Shown here in pieces: positions 23,339 to 32,205 of a stretch of DNA of 64,000 nt. The stretch comes from Pseudoflavonifractor sp. 524-17 (lineage in GTDB: Bacteria > Bacillota > Clostridia > Oscillospirales > Oscillospiraceae). Below the pieces are notes generated by a model, which worked only from the letters and a program-made list of their open reading frames with translations, made no database searches and was not told the origin of the DNA. Where the stretch lies: positions 58,314 to 122,313 of the forward strand of contig NZ_QWEK01000014.1 in NCBI RefSeq assembly GCF_009935845.1, in the 5' to 3' direction. Numbering within the stretch: the first letter of the stretch is position 1; the number at the start of each line of letters is the position of its first letter. The position numbers were made by a program, and so were the translations under genes.

Positions 23339-24721
23339 CTACTCTGCTTGCTCCGCCGTCTGGGCGCTCAGACCGGCAAAGGGGGTAAACTCCACCCTGC
23401 GCAAGAGGAACATGCCCAGCAGCACAATGACAAAATTGCTGATCACCATGGCGTACCACACCCCCGCCGGACCCACATCCGTGCAGGTCTTGAAAAAGAG
23501 GATCAGGGGCAGGCGCACCCCCCACAGGCGCATGGTTGACATAAGAAAAGAAAACTTGGTCCGCCCCGACCCGTTGAACACACCCAGATAATTTTGAAAG
23601 AGGGACATCAGGGGCTGGGTCAGCAGCACCCAGAAGAGATACTCCACGCAGGCCGCCTGGGTGGCGGCGTCGTTGCTCAGCCCCGCCGCCAGCGCCCCCC
23701 GGAAGGGGAACAGCGCCAGACTGCCGGCGATGGCCAGTACCAGCCCCACATTGCGGCTGACCTTGTAGGCCTGCCGGGCCCGCTGGCCGCTGCCGGCGCC
23801 GATGTTCTGACCCACGTAGGCGGCCAGCACCGTCCCCAGGGCGAGCATGGGCATCAGCAGAATGTTGGACACCTTGTTGCCCACGCTGAACGCCGCCACA
23901 ATATGGTCCCCATAGCTGAGAATCGCCGCCTGGAGCACCAGAAAGCCCAGAGAGCTCAGCGCCTGACTGGCGGCGGCGGGGGTGGCGATGGCGGTCAGGG
24001 CCGCCAGGGGCTCCCTGCGCAGGCGCAGATATTTGAGCTCAATATACAGCGCCTGCCGCCGGGAGAAGAGAAGGTACACGCACAAGGGGCAGATGGCCAC
24101 ATTGCCGATGGTGGTGGCCAGCCCCGCGCCGAACACCCCCAGATTCATCCCCTTGACAAAGACGGCGGTGAGCACGATATTCAGCCCCACCGCCCCCAGT
24201 GAGAGGAGCACCGGGGTCACCGTGTCCCCCTGGGCCTGCCGGATGGCCTGGAAGGCGGTGAACAGGAAGGTGAACAGCAGCTCGAAGGAGCGCACCCGCA
24301 CATAGGACACGCTGCACGCCAGCACGTCCCCCTGGGCCCCCATGGCCGCCAGCACCGCGGGGGCCAGAAAATAGAGCAGCACATTCAGCACCACGCCAAA
24401 GATCAGCGCCACCCCAGTGAGCAGGCCGGCGTTCTCCCTGGCCTGCTCCCGCCGGTCCCCGCCTAGCAGCTGGCTCACCACCGCCACCCCTGCCACGGCG
24501 AACCCCGCCTGGAAGGAGGTAAAGATGTTGATCAGGGGCCACGCGATGGACACACCCGCCTGGGCGGCCACCGAGTTGGCCGTCTGGCCGATGAAATAGG
24601 TATCTACCAGCTCGTTGAAGGCCCGCATAAAATTGGCCCCAAAGATTGGGGCCGCGAGGATGAGGAACGCCTTGTACAGATTCGGCTCCCGCAAAAGCAG
24701 GTCAGAACGGTCTCGCGCCAC
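23339..24721 (-). CDS. MATE family efflux transporter
   Basis: 460 residues with twelve hydrophobic segments in two six-helix halves. PIFGANFMRAFNELVDTYFIG at the first helix is typical of MATE proteins. These export drugs or metabolites in exchange for sodium or protons across the plasma membrane. ATG is preceded by GGAGG. It sits between the CmpB-type permease gene (12 bases upstream) and DUF3783, as a probable three-gene unit. Substrate cannot be judged from sequence. Confidence 0.9.
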   Translation of the reverse strand: MARDRSDLLLREPNLYKAFLILAAPIFGANFMRAFNELVDTYFIGQTANSVAAQAGVSIAWPLINIFTSFQAGFAVAGVAVVSQLLGGDRREQARENAGLLTGVALIFGVVLNVLLYFLAPAVLAAMGAQGDVLACSVSYVRVRSFELLFTFLFTAFQAIRQAQGDTVTPVLLSLGAVGLNIVLTAVFVKGMNLGVFGAGLATTIGNVAICPLCVYLLFSRRQALYIELKYLRLRREPLAALTAIATPAAASQALSSLGFLVLQAAILSYGDHIVAAFSVGNKVSNILLMPMLALGTVLAAYVGQNIGAGSGQRARQAYKVSRNVGLVLAIAGSLALFPFRGALAAGLSNDAATQAACVEYLFWVLLTQPLMSLFQNYLGVFNGSGRTKFSFLMSTMRLWGVRLPLILFFKTCTDVGPAGVWYAMVISNFVIVLLGMFLLRRVEFTPFAGLSAQTAEQAE

Positions 24722-24733
24722 GGGAAACCCTCC

Positions 24734-26080
24734 TTATTTTTCTTCTCGGTCCAACTCCTCCACCAGCTTGGCGTTGGGATAGATCCGCTCCATGCGCTCA
24801 TTGGGGAAGCAGCGGTCCAGCCACAGGGCAACCGCGCCGGCGGGCGGGGCCGGGTCGATCTGCCGCTGGTGATACCGCCCCAGGGCCAGGGAGGACACCG
24901 CCATATCGGACACCAAAAAGACCACCAGCACCCATGTGCCTATCTTTCCCACCCGGGGGGGAATTTTTTCAATCAGGCCGGACAGCCTGGGATAGATGCC
25001 CTTCAGCCAGGCCACCGCCGCGAAGCCCCAGAAAAAGCAGAACAGCAGGTTGATCCGCCCCCCCAGGTTGAAGGGCAGGTGGCTGTAGTCCCAGAAGATG
25101 GCCCCGAAGACCAGCTCGGTAAAGACGCTGCACATGTACTCATAGACGCCCCCCAGTACCGTGCCGGCAAAGAAGATCTTCCCCTCCCGCTGGTCTTTAT
25201 ATTTGTAGAGGGCGGCGGTGAGCAGCACCGCGCCCAGCCCCCATACCACGCTGAAGGCACCCCACACCAGGCTGCTCCGGCTCATCCAGAAGCCCATGCT
25301 GAACCGGCAGAATACCGTCTCAATCAGATCCCCTAGGAAAGCCGCGATGAAAAAGAGCCACACCAACTTGTGAAAGCAGCACCCAAAGGCGAAAACCGAC
25401 GGCGGGGCCTCCTTCTTCTCCCAGTAGGCCTTGGCGATCTGCTCTACCTGGAGGTTGGGGTAGGCCTTCATCATGCGGCGCTGGAGCCGGCCGGTGATGG
25501 CGTTGCCAAAGTTGGTGGAGATATTGCGGAAATCCTCCTCCAGCTCGTTCAGCCGCCGGATGCGGAAGCGCAGCTGAAGCACGGAGAACAGAGAGAGCAG
25601 AAAGTCCAGCCCCAGCAGAATCAGGGCGATGAGCAGGGCCGTCTCCCCCGCTATCCGGGGGATCAGGCCCAGCAGCCGGGCCAGCAGCGGGTTGACAACC
25701 CGGACGCAGACTACCGCCAGCACGCCCCACACCGCCAGCAGCGGAACGGAGATGTACCCCTCAAACTGGAAGCGGTGCCGGGTAAAGTCCCACCACTTGC
25801 GGTGGAAAATCCGCTCCAGCAGGAAGCCGGTGACAAAGGTAATAAAGGCGGACAGCACCGCGCCCCACACAAAGAGGAAGAACAAAGTGTCCCGCAGTTC
25901 GGTGAGGAAGACGGCGAACACGATCCCCGCCACGCCGTAGGCGGGACACAGGGGTAAACCGAGAAAGCCGGTGTTGATAAACGAGTGCTTCCGTAGGGCG
26001 GCGGCCGCCACCCCAGCGCACCATCCCGCGATGGAGTAAATAAAGAAAAACCAGAACAGCTGATAGATTGAATATGCCAT
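24734..26080 (-). CDS. Putative ABC-transporter-type membrane protein with two CmpB domains
   Basis: 448 residues, about ten hydrophobic helices. Two repeats of the ABC_trans_CmpB family (PF06541-like): first half with YSIAGWCAGVAAAALR, FINTGFLGLPLCPAYG and FHRKWWDFTRHRFQFEGYIS, and second half with LGDLIETVFCRF, GMSR-like loop and FWDYSHLPFNLGGRINLLF. No ATPase partner adjoins, so the permease label is nominal. A charged loop (about 190-250) separates the repeats. First gene of the unit with MATE and DUF3783. Confidence 0.82.
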   Translation of the reverse strand: MAYSIYQLFWFFFIYSIAGWCAGVAAAALRKHSFINTGFLGLPLCPAYGVAGIVFAVFLTELRDTLFFLFVWGAVLSAFITFVTGFLLERIFHRKWWDFTRHRFQFEGYISVPLLAVWGVLAVVCVRVVNPLLARLLGLIPRIAGETALLIALILLGLDFLLSLFSVLQLRFRIRRLNELEEDFRNISTNFGNAITGRLQRRMMKAYPNLQVEQIAKAYWEKKEAPPSVFAFGCCFHKLVWLFFIAAFLGDLIETVFCRFSMGFWMSRSSLVWGAFSVVWGLGAVLLTAALYKYKDQREGKIFFAGTVLGGVYEYMCSVFTELVFGAIFWDYSHLPFNLGGRINLLFCFFWGFAAVAWLKGIYPRLSGLIEKIPPRVGKIGTWVLVVFLVSDMAVSSLALGRYHQRQIDPAPPAGAVALWLDRCFPNERMERIYPNAKLVEELDREEK

Positions 26081-26198
26081 GGGGAGCTCCTTTCCAATTT
26101 ACCGTGCCCAGGTCAGAACCTGCATTCACAACCGGAGAATGCTGGATTACCGTAGGATTTTGCTGTCCGGCAAGGCAGAGGACCCGGCCAGACCGCCT

Positions 26199-26900
26199 TC
26201 AACGGTTGTCAATACAGCTTCTCACATCCCGGACCGTGAGAATGTCCCCGTCTACGCGGAATTTTATCTCCAGACCGGCAAAGCACAGGCCGTACACCCG
26301 GTCGGGACTGTTTTGATAGGTGGGGCGGGGGTCCTGAGCCAGCACCCCTGCCAGGGCGGCCCGCCGGTCCGGCGGCACCCGCTCCAGCAGGGCGGGTGGG
26401 AAGTCCACCGCCAGCCGGGGGGCCGGCCGGTCCGGGGCAAAGCCGCCGGCGGCCTCTGGGTGGCTGTCCGCATAGGGGACATAGGGCTTGATATCGTAGA
26501 TAGGGGTGCCGTCCATCAAGTCCGCCCCAGCCACCAGGAGCACGTGGCCCACATCGGGCCAGCGCTGGATTGCCAGCAAACGCACGGAAGACAGCCCGAT
26601 GGGGTTGGGCCGGAAGGGCGAGCGGGTGGCGAACACCCCCATTCGCTCATTCCCCCCCAGCCGGGGCGGGCGCACCGTGGGGGACCAGCGCTCCCGTACC
26701 GCGCCGGAGAACTGCCAGATCAGCCACAGGTGAGAGAAGTCCTCCAGCCCCCGCAGGGCGTCCTTGTTGCGGAACTCCGGTTCAAAGACCACCGCGGCGC
26801 GCAGCTCCTCCACCAACCCGCTCTGCCGGGGGATGCCGAATTTTGTGGGAAAGTCGCTGCGAATCCGGGCGATCACCTGCACCGTATGGCGCTCACTCAT
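26199..26900 (-). CDS. trmO: tRNA m6t6A37 methyltransferase (TrmO-like)
   Basis: 233 residues from ATG 26900 (GAGAGGAG). N-terminal beta-barrel of the TsaA/YaeB family: IARIRSDFPTKFGIPRQSG, the loop LRGLEDFSHLWLIWQF, and the SAM-site motif GVFATRSPFRPNPIGLS. The C-terminal DRVYGL block is also present. It methylates N6 of t6A37 in tRNA-Thr(GGU). The gene stands apart, with the gap 26081-26198 downstream holding no clear feature. Confidence 0.93.
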   Translation of the reverse strand: MSERHTVQVIARIRSDFPTKFGIPRQSGLVEELRAAVVFEPEFRNKDALRGLEDFSHLWLIWQFSGAVRERWSPTVRPPRLGGNERMGVFATRSPFRPNPIGLSSVRLLAIQRWPDVGHVLLVAGADLMDGTPIYDIKPYVPYADSHPEAAGGFAPDRPAPRLAVDFPPALLERVPPDRRAALAGVLAQDPRPTYQNSPDRVYGLCFAGLEIKFRVDGDILTVRDVRSCIDNR

Positions 26901-27028
26901 GGCCTCTCCTCTCCTGTCCCCCGCACAACCTGGGGAACGGCTGAATTTTTGATCATAACGTATCAGAGTATAGCAGATCCGCGCCCGCATTGTCACCAAA
27001 AATTTTCCTTGGCCAGACAGCAAAAGCC

Positions 27029-27075
27029 GCCGCAGACCCGCAGGGCGTCACCCTTGCGCAGGTCCGCGGCAGAAA
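27029..27075 (-). terminator. Rho-independent terminator after M20 gene
   Basis: Long imperfect GC stem (GCCGCCGCAGACC...GGTCCGCGGC) followed on the minus strand by CTTTTGCTG. Confidence 0.65.
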
Positions 27076-27085
27076 ATCTTCTGTA

Positions 27086-28360
27086 TTATTGCTCCCCTTC
27101 TCTGCGGGTCTGGGCGAAATGAGTCTTTACCGCCTTGGCTTTCCCCGCCCCGTTTTCCAGCAGGCGGACAATGACGGCGGCCAGCGTGCGGGCGGGGAGG
27201 ACATAGGCCATCTCCTCGTCTGTCACGTGGAACTGGGCGCTGTGCAGTCCCCCCTGGAAGCCGCCGAACACCACCTGGGCGCTGGGGATCATCTGGGACA
27301 CGTTCCCCAGGTCGTTGGAGAAGAAATTGTGCTCCCGAATCCGGGGCCGGACGCCGGTGAGCGCCTCCCCGCAGTCCTGCACCTGCTCCAGCAGGGCCAT
27401 ATCTACCTCATAGGGCAGGTAGCTTACCCCAGGTTTGCTGTCCACTGTGCAGCCAAGGGCCTCGGCGCTGCACCGGGCGATCCGCTCCACCTGGGCCCGC
27501 AGGCGGTCCAGGGCCCCCATGGTCTTCGCGGCGATTACCACCTCCAACTGGGCCAAATCCGGCACATTGCCCAGGCTCACACCCCCTTGGGTCAGGTTAT
27601 AGGACACCCGGATATACTCCTGAGGATCGAAGGACTCCCGCAGGGCCTGGATTCCGTTGATCGCCAGCACTGCCGCGTTCAGGGCGTTGACCCCCCGCTC
27701 GGGACAGACCATGCTGTGGGCTGTCTGGCCGTGGAAGGTAAAGTGCAGCTCCGCCAGGCCGTTGCAGCTGGAGTTAATCATAATCGCGTCCGGGTGGTCC
27801 CGGTCGTTGACCAGGGCATGGCAGCCCAGCACCACATCAATCCCCTCCAGCAGGTTAAGCCGGATGAGCTCCTTTTTCCCCGAGTCCAGCGCAATGGCTC
27901 CATTTTTCTGCAGCATGTCCAGCAAAGGCGCAGGGATGCACTCCTCCGCCGGTACCGCGATGAGGCGGACATCCCCATCCAGCCGCGCCATAGCCCTGGT
28001 CTCCTTCAGCGCCTGGGCCACCGCCAGCAGGGCGGTGATCTGAATGTTGTGGCCGCAGGCGTGGGCTAGGCCCGTCTCGGGATTCGCCATGGGGTGATCT
28101 GGACAGTAGATGGCGTCCAGCTCCCCCTCCAGCGCCACGGTAACATCGTGGGACCGGCCCCGCAGGGTGGCAATCCGGCCAGTCACCACTGCCTGACTGG
28201 GCTCCAACCCCAGTTCTTTGAAAAAGCGCTCCACATACGCCCCGGTCTCATGCTCGCAAAAGCCAATCTCAGGCATTCCCTGGAGGGTCTTCCCCAGTTG
28301 CACCCACCGGGCTTTATTTTCACACAGATATTGGTCCACCTGCTGCGCCAGAGTTTCCAC
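27086..28360 (-). CDS. M20-family amidohydrolase
   Basis: 424 residues. Zinc ligands are seen in HACGH (near 110), the AEEC acid pair and the lid-domain segment LHFTFHGQTAHS. The C-terminal GGLHSAQFHV supplies the last ligand histidine. Similar to aminobenzoyl-glutamate/aminoacylase-type hydrolases; the substrate (an N-acyl amino acid or folate fragment) cannot be set. SD CGGAGG-like before ATG. Divergent from the HD gene. Confidence 0.88.
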   Translation of the reverse strand: METLAQQVDQYLCENKARWVQLGKTLQGMPEIGFCEHETGAYVERFFKELGLEPSQAVVTGRIATLRGRSHDVTVALEGELDAIYCPDHPMANPETGLAHACGHNIQITALLAVAQALKETRAMARLDGDVRLIAVPAEECIPAPLLDMLQKNGAIALDSGKKELIRLNLLEGIDVVLGCHALVNDRDHPDAIMINSSCNGLAELHFTFHGQTAHSMVCPERGVNALNAAVLAINGIQALRESFDPQEYIRVSYNLTQGGVSLGNVPDLAQLEVVIAAKTMGALDRLRAQVERIARCSAEALGCTVDSKPGVSYLPYEVDMALLEQVQDCGEALTGVRPRIREHNFFSNDLGNVSQMIPSAQVVFGGFQGGLHSAQFHVTDEEMAYVLPARTLAAVIVRLLENGAGKAKAVKTHFAQTRREGEQ

Positions 28361-28533
28361 AGTCCTCCGCTCCTTTTCTTTTTCCGCCTGCTTTTTTCTC
28401 CACTATTTTGCGGTAACGCCATCATTATACCATAAACCGGGACGAAACGAAAGAGAAACACCAACGGAATCGCTGCAATGCTTTTCTTTTTTCCGCCGCT
28501 GTGTTATGATAGGGCGAAAAGGAGTGTTGCACA

Positions 28534-29115
28534 ATGTCTTTTACACAGGAACAGGCTCTGGCGCTGCTGCGGACGTATAACAAAGAGAGCTTCCACCTGC
28601 GCCACGGCATTACCGTGGCAGAGGTGATGGACTGGTACGCCCATACGCTGGGCTACGGCCAGGAGGCGGACTTCTGGGCCGCCGTGGGGATGCTCCACGA
28701 CATCGACTTTGAGCAGTGGCCCCAGGAGCACTGCGTCAAGGCCAGAGAACTGCTGGAAGCCGCCGGGGCAGAGCCCGCTCTGATCCGGGCGGTGGTCTGC
28801 CACGGCTGGGGCCTTACCGGGGCCGACGCCGCCCCGGAGCACGAGATGGAAAAGGTACTCTTTGCCGCCGACGAGCTCACTGGCCTCATCGGGGCCGCCG
28901 CCCTCATGCGCCCCTCCAAGAGCGTACAGGATATGGAGCTGTCCAGCCTGAAAAAGAAGTTCAAGGACAAAAAATTTGCCGCCGGCTGCTCCCGAGACAT
29001 TATCCGTCAGGGCGCCGGGCTTCTCGGCTGGGAGCTGGATACCCTCCTGGAGCGCACCCTTCAGGCGATGAAGGCCAAGGAGGACGCCATTGAGCGCCGC
29101 TGCGCCGCCCTCTGA
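28534..29115 (+). CDS. HD-domain phosphohydrolase-like protein
   Basis: 193 residues. First metal histidine in SFHLRHG (about 29), HD doublet in GMLHDIDFEQWP (about 67-68), and a later H in VCHGWGL, the layout of a single-metal or dinuclear HD hydrolase related to the HDIG/YqeK group. Its substrate may be a nucleotide. ATG follows AAAGGAG; a TATGAT -10 lies about 25 bases upstream. Terminator just after. Divergent neighbour is the M20 gene. Confidence 0.8.
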   Translation: MSFTQEQALALLRTYNKESFHLRHGITVAEVMDWYAHTLGYGQEADFWAAVGMLHDIDFEQWPQEHCVKARELLEAAGAEPALIRAVVCHGWGLTGADAAPEHEMEKVLFAADELTGLIGAAALMRPSKSVQDMELSSLKKKFKDKKFAAGCSRDIIRQGAGLLGWELDTLLERTLQAMKAKEDAIERRCAAL

Positions 29116-29132
29116 CCCCTCGCGTCCTTGGC

Positions 29133-29163
29133 CCGGCCGCCGCAATCCGGCGGCCGGTTTCTT
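29133..29163 (+). terminator. Terminator after HD gene
   Basis: GGCCGCCG/CGGCGGCC stem with a 4-5-base loop, then GGTTTCTTC. Confidence 0.7.
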
Positions 29164-29225
29164 CAAAAGCTGTACCAACCGGCTCAGCACACATCTTCAT
29201 CAAATTTTAATCTCCCCCTCCCCCA

Positions 29226-29254
29226 TTGCAAACTGCCCAAAAATTGGGTATACT
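29226..29254 (+). promoter_or_regulatory. Sigma-A promoter
   Basis: TTGCAA, 17-base spacer, TATACT. It serves the membrane protein that starts with TTG at 29304 and makes an ATG at 29226 impossible as a start, because that ATG overlaps the -35 box. Confidence 0.8.
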
Positions 29255-29303
29255 AGAGCGGTACCAAACGGCTGTCATTCACATAGAAAAAGGAGCGTGT
29301 ATT

Positions 29304-31025
29304 TTGAGTCAGTCATCCAACGGCAAGAAACGCCGTGCCCCCAAAGGTCCCCTGGGCAAAATTATCCTGAACCTGATTGTCACCCTGGCGGTGGGCGCCC
29401 TCTATTTCTACGTCTCCCTCCCCGCCATCAACCCCCAGTCCGGCGACTTTTACAGCTTTCTCGGTCTTTTGTGTGTTGTCTATGTGGTCAGCGCCCTGAT
29501 TACCTCCGGGTTTAATCTGAGCGCGGACGCCTCCGCCGGGCGCATGGCCGCCGTACAGGAGTACTTCCGCTTTATCAAAAACCAGTGCCTTCCTGTGGGC
29601 ATCCTCTTCCTGGCGGTAATTGCCGTGGCACTCATCGGACAGATTATCTCCATGCCCATTTTCCGCGCCGCCGACTACCGGGATCTCCTCACCGTCCACA
29701 CCGGCGACTTCGCCCAGGAGATCAATCAGATCTCCTTCAGCGAAATCCCCACTTTGGACCGGGACTCCGCTGAGTACCTGGGCGACCGACAGATGGGCAC
29801 CCTCAGCGACATGGTCAGCCAGTTTGAGTTCTCCAACGACTCCACTCAGATCAACTACCAGGGCCGCCCTGTCCGTGTGGCCCCCATTGGCTATGCCGAC
29901 CTTATCAAGTGGTTCACCAACCGGCACAACGGCCTGCCTGCCTATGTGCTGGTGGATATGGTCACCCAGGAGGCCAAGGTAGTCCGGCTGAGCGAGGGCA
30001 TCAAGTACTCTTTTTCCGAGCCCCTCAACCGCAATATCATGCGCCACCTGCGCTTCCACTACCCCACCTTCATGTTCAGCACCCCACGGTTTGAAATTGA
30101 CGAGAACGGCGACCCCTGGTGGATCGCCCCCCGCATTGTGAAGACCATCGGCCTCTTCGGCGGCACGGATGTCAAGGGCGCTGTGCTGGTCAACGCCGTC
30201 ACCGGCGCGTGCGAGTATATGGAGGAGGTCCCCACCTGGGTGGATAATCTCTACGTCCCTGAGCTCATCATGCAGCAGTATAACTACCACGGCACGCTGG
30301 TCAACGGCTTCATTAACTCCATCTTCGGCCAGCGGGACGTGACAGTAGTTACCGACGGGTATAACTATATCGCCCTGAACGACGACGTGTATATGTATAC
30401 CGGCGTCACCTCCATCAACTCCGACCAGTCCAACCTGGGCTTCCTGCTGTGCAACCAGCGCACCAAAGAGACCACCTTCTATGTCGCCCCCGGCGCCACG
30501 GAGAACGCGGCTATGCTCTCCGCCCAGGGCGTGGTTCAGGATCTGGGCTATACCGCCACCTTCCCACTACTGCTCAATATCGCCGGGGAACCCACCTATT
30601 TCATTCCCCTGAAGGACGCCACCAATCTGGTCAAGACCTACGCCATGGTCAACGTGGCCCAGTACCAGGTGGTGGCCACCGGCTCCACTGTCACCGAATG
30701 TGAGCAAAAGTATATCCAGCTGCTGGCCCGAAGCGGCATCACCACCGAGGAGGCCCTGCCCCAGACCACCGCCTCCGGCGTCATCGCGGAGATCCGCTCC
30801 GCTGTGCTGGACGGGGACACCCACTACTTCATCCGCCTGGAGGGGGAGGAGATCTTCTACTCCATCTCCGCCACACAGAACGAGCTGGCGGTCATCCTCA
30901 ACCCCGGAGACACCGTCACCATTGAGCACGAGGTGGACAGCGGCAGTTCCTCCATCCTCTCCGGCTCCTCCGTCACCCTGGACCGGCGGGCCGCCTCTCC
31001 CCGCGCCTCAGCACCCCAGCCATAA
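29304..31025 (+). CDS. Conserved membrane protein with large extracellular domain
   Basis: 573 residues with a TTG start at 29304: AAAGGAG sits 8 bases before it and the promoter rules out the upstream ATG. Basic N-terminus, three hydrophobic helices (about 20-38, 50-68, 95-115), then about 440 residues outside the membrane without a known catalytic motif; beta-rich repeats such as YVLVDMVTQEAKVVRL. C-terminal OB-like part (FIRLEGEEIFYSISAT). I recall relatives in Oscillospiraceae without a function. Closed by a strong terminator. Confidence 0.7.
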   Translation: MSQSSNGKKRRAPKGPLGKIILNLIVTLAVGALYFYVSLPAINPQSGDFYSFLGLLCVVYVVSALITSGFNLSADASAGRMAAVQEYFRFIKNQCLPVGILFLAVIAVALIGQIISMPIFRAADYRDLLTVHTGDFAQEINQISFSEIPTLDRDSAEYLGDRQMGTLSDMVSQFEFSNDSTQINYQGRPVRVAPIGYADLIKWFTNRHNGLPAYVLVDMVTQEAKVVRLSEGIKYSFSEPLNRNIMRHLRFHYPTFMFSTPRFEIDENGDPWWIAPRIVKTIGLFGGTDVKGAVLVNAVTGACEYMEEVPTWVDNLYVPELIMQQYNYHGTLVNGFINSIFGQRDVTVVTDGYNYIALNDDVYMYTGVTSINSDQSNLGFLLCNQRTKETTFYVAPGATENAAMLSAQGVVQDLGYTATFPLLLNIAGEPTYFIPLKDATNLVKTYAMVNVAQYQVVATGSTVTECEQKYIQLLARSGITTEEALPQTTASGVIAEIRSAVLDGDTHYFIRLEGEEIFYSISATQNELAVILNPGDTVTIEHEVDSGSSSILSGSSVTLDRRAASPRASAPQP

Positions 31026-31033
31026 TCCCACCG

Positions 31034-31070
31034 AAAACCCGCCGGATTGCTTAAAATCCGGCGGGTTTTT
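31034..31070 (+). terminator. Strong Rho-independent terminator
   Basis: AAAACCCGCCGGATT/AATCCGGCGGGTTTTT perfect stem with T run. Confidence 0.92.
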
Positions 31071-31125
31071 CCGCACCCGCCACGGTGTCTCCGCATAGGA
31101 TGGAAAAACGTGCGGAGGTGTTTGT

Positions 31126-32196
31126 GTGCAAGCGCTGTCTTTGTGTATGATTGTAAAAAATGAAGCCGACGTCCTGGCCCGCTGTCTGGAGAGCGCCGCC
31201 GGGCTGTACGATGAGCTGATTGTGGTGGACACCGGCAGCACTGACGCTACCAAGTCCGTCGCCGCCCGGTTCACCGATCAAATCTTCGACTTTCCCTGGA
31301 TAGACGACTTCTCCGCCGCCCGGAATTTCGCCTTTGACCAGGCCACCCTGCCCCACTGCATGTGGCTGGACGCTGACGATATCCTCCTCCCCGCCGACCG
31401 GGAGGGCTTCCTCCAGGTCAAGGAACAGGCGCTCCCGGAGGCGGACGTAGTCATGGCCCCTTATCACACCGGCGCCGCCCAGGACGGCGCCCCCGCCCTG
31501 TCCTACTATCGGGAGCGCATCGTCCGCCGCTCCCCCCTTTTCCGCTGGAGCGGCGCGGTTCACGAGGCCATCTCCCCCGCCGGCAATGTCGTATATACCC
31601 AGGCCGCCGTCACCCACCGCAAGGAGAAGCAGGGCGACCCGGACCGCAACCTGCGTATTTTGCAGGGCATTGTGGACTCCGGCCGCAACCTCACCCCCCG
31701 GGAGCAGTTCTACTACGGCCGGGAGCTGGCCGGCCACAGCCGCTTTCAGGACGCCGCCCTGGTTCTGGAACAGTTCCTCACCGTGGGCTGGGGCTGGCGG
31801 GAGAACAGCATCGAGGCCTGCCGGGTGCTGGCAACCTGCTATACCGCCCTTCACAGCCCCCGCCGCGCCCTGCGGGCCCTGCTGGAGAGCCTGGCCTTTG
31901 ACGCCCCCCGGGCGGAGGTCTGCTGCGACCTGGGCGCCCTCTTCCTGAACCGGGGGGACTACCCCGCCGCCATCCGCTGGTATGAGCAGGCCCTGAATTG
32001 CCCCAGGGACGACCGCTCCGGCGCATTCATCGTCCCCGCCTGCTATGACTACCTTCCCGCCATCCAGCTGTGCCTGTGCTGGTACCGCCTGGGGGACCGG
32101 GAAAAAGCCGCCGCCTGGAATAAACGCGCCGGGGCGGCGCGGCCTGAGGACCCCTTCTATCTCTACAATAAGGCGTTTTTTGAGCGGGAGGCGTAG
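31126..32196 (+). CDS. Family 2 glycosyltransferase with TPR tail
   Basis: 356 residues, GTG start after GGAGGT. GT-A domain at 4-~200: LCMIVKNEADVL, VVDTGSTDAT, and a DxD in WLDADD that binds metal-nucleotide-sugar. The C-terminal half (200-350) is helical with TPR-like repeats (CRVLATCYTAL, CCDLGALFLNRGDYPAAIRWYEQAL). This GT2-TPR type in Firmicutes modifies surface or secreted proteins or small peptides (SunS-like group). No acceptor peptide or export gene adjoins, so the target is unknown. It ends 9 bases from the convergent PBP gene. Confidence 0.9.
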   Translation: MQALSLCMIVKNEADVLARCLESAAGLYDELIVVDTGSTDATKSVAARFTDQIFDFPWIDDFSAARNFAFDQATLPHCMWLDADDILLPADREGFLQVKEQALPEADVVMAPYHTGAAQDGAPALSYYRERIVRRSPLFRWSGAVHEAISPAGNVVYTQAAVTHRKEKQGDPDRNLRILQGIVDSGRNLTPREQFYYGRELAGHSRFQDAALVLEQFLTVGWGWRENSIEACRVLATCYTALHSPRRALRALLESLAFDAPRAEVCCDLGALFLNRGDYPAAIRWYEQALNCPRDDRSGAFIVPACYDYLPAIQLCLCWYRLGDREKAAAWNKRAGAARPEDPFYLYNKAFFEREA

Positions 32197-32205
32197 GGCG
32201 GGCCG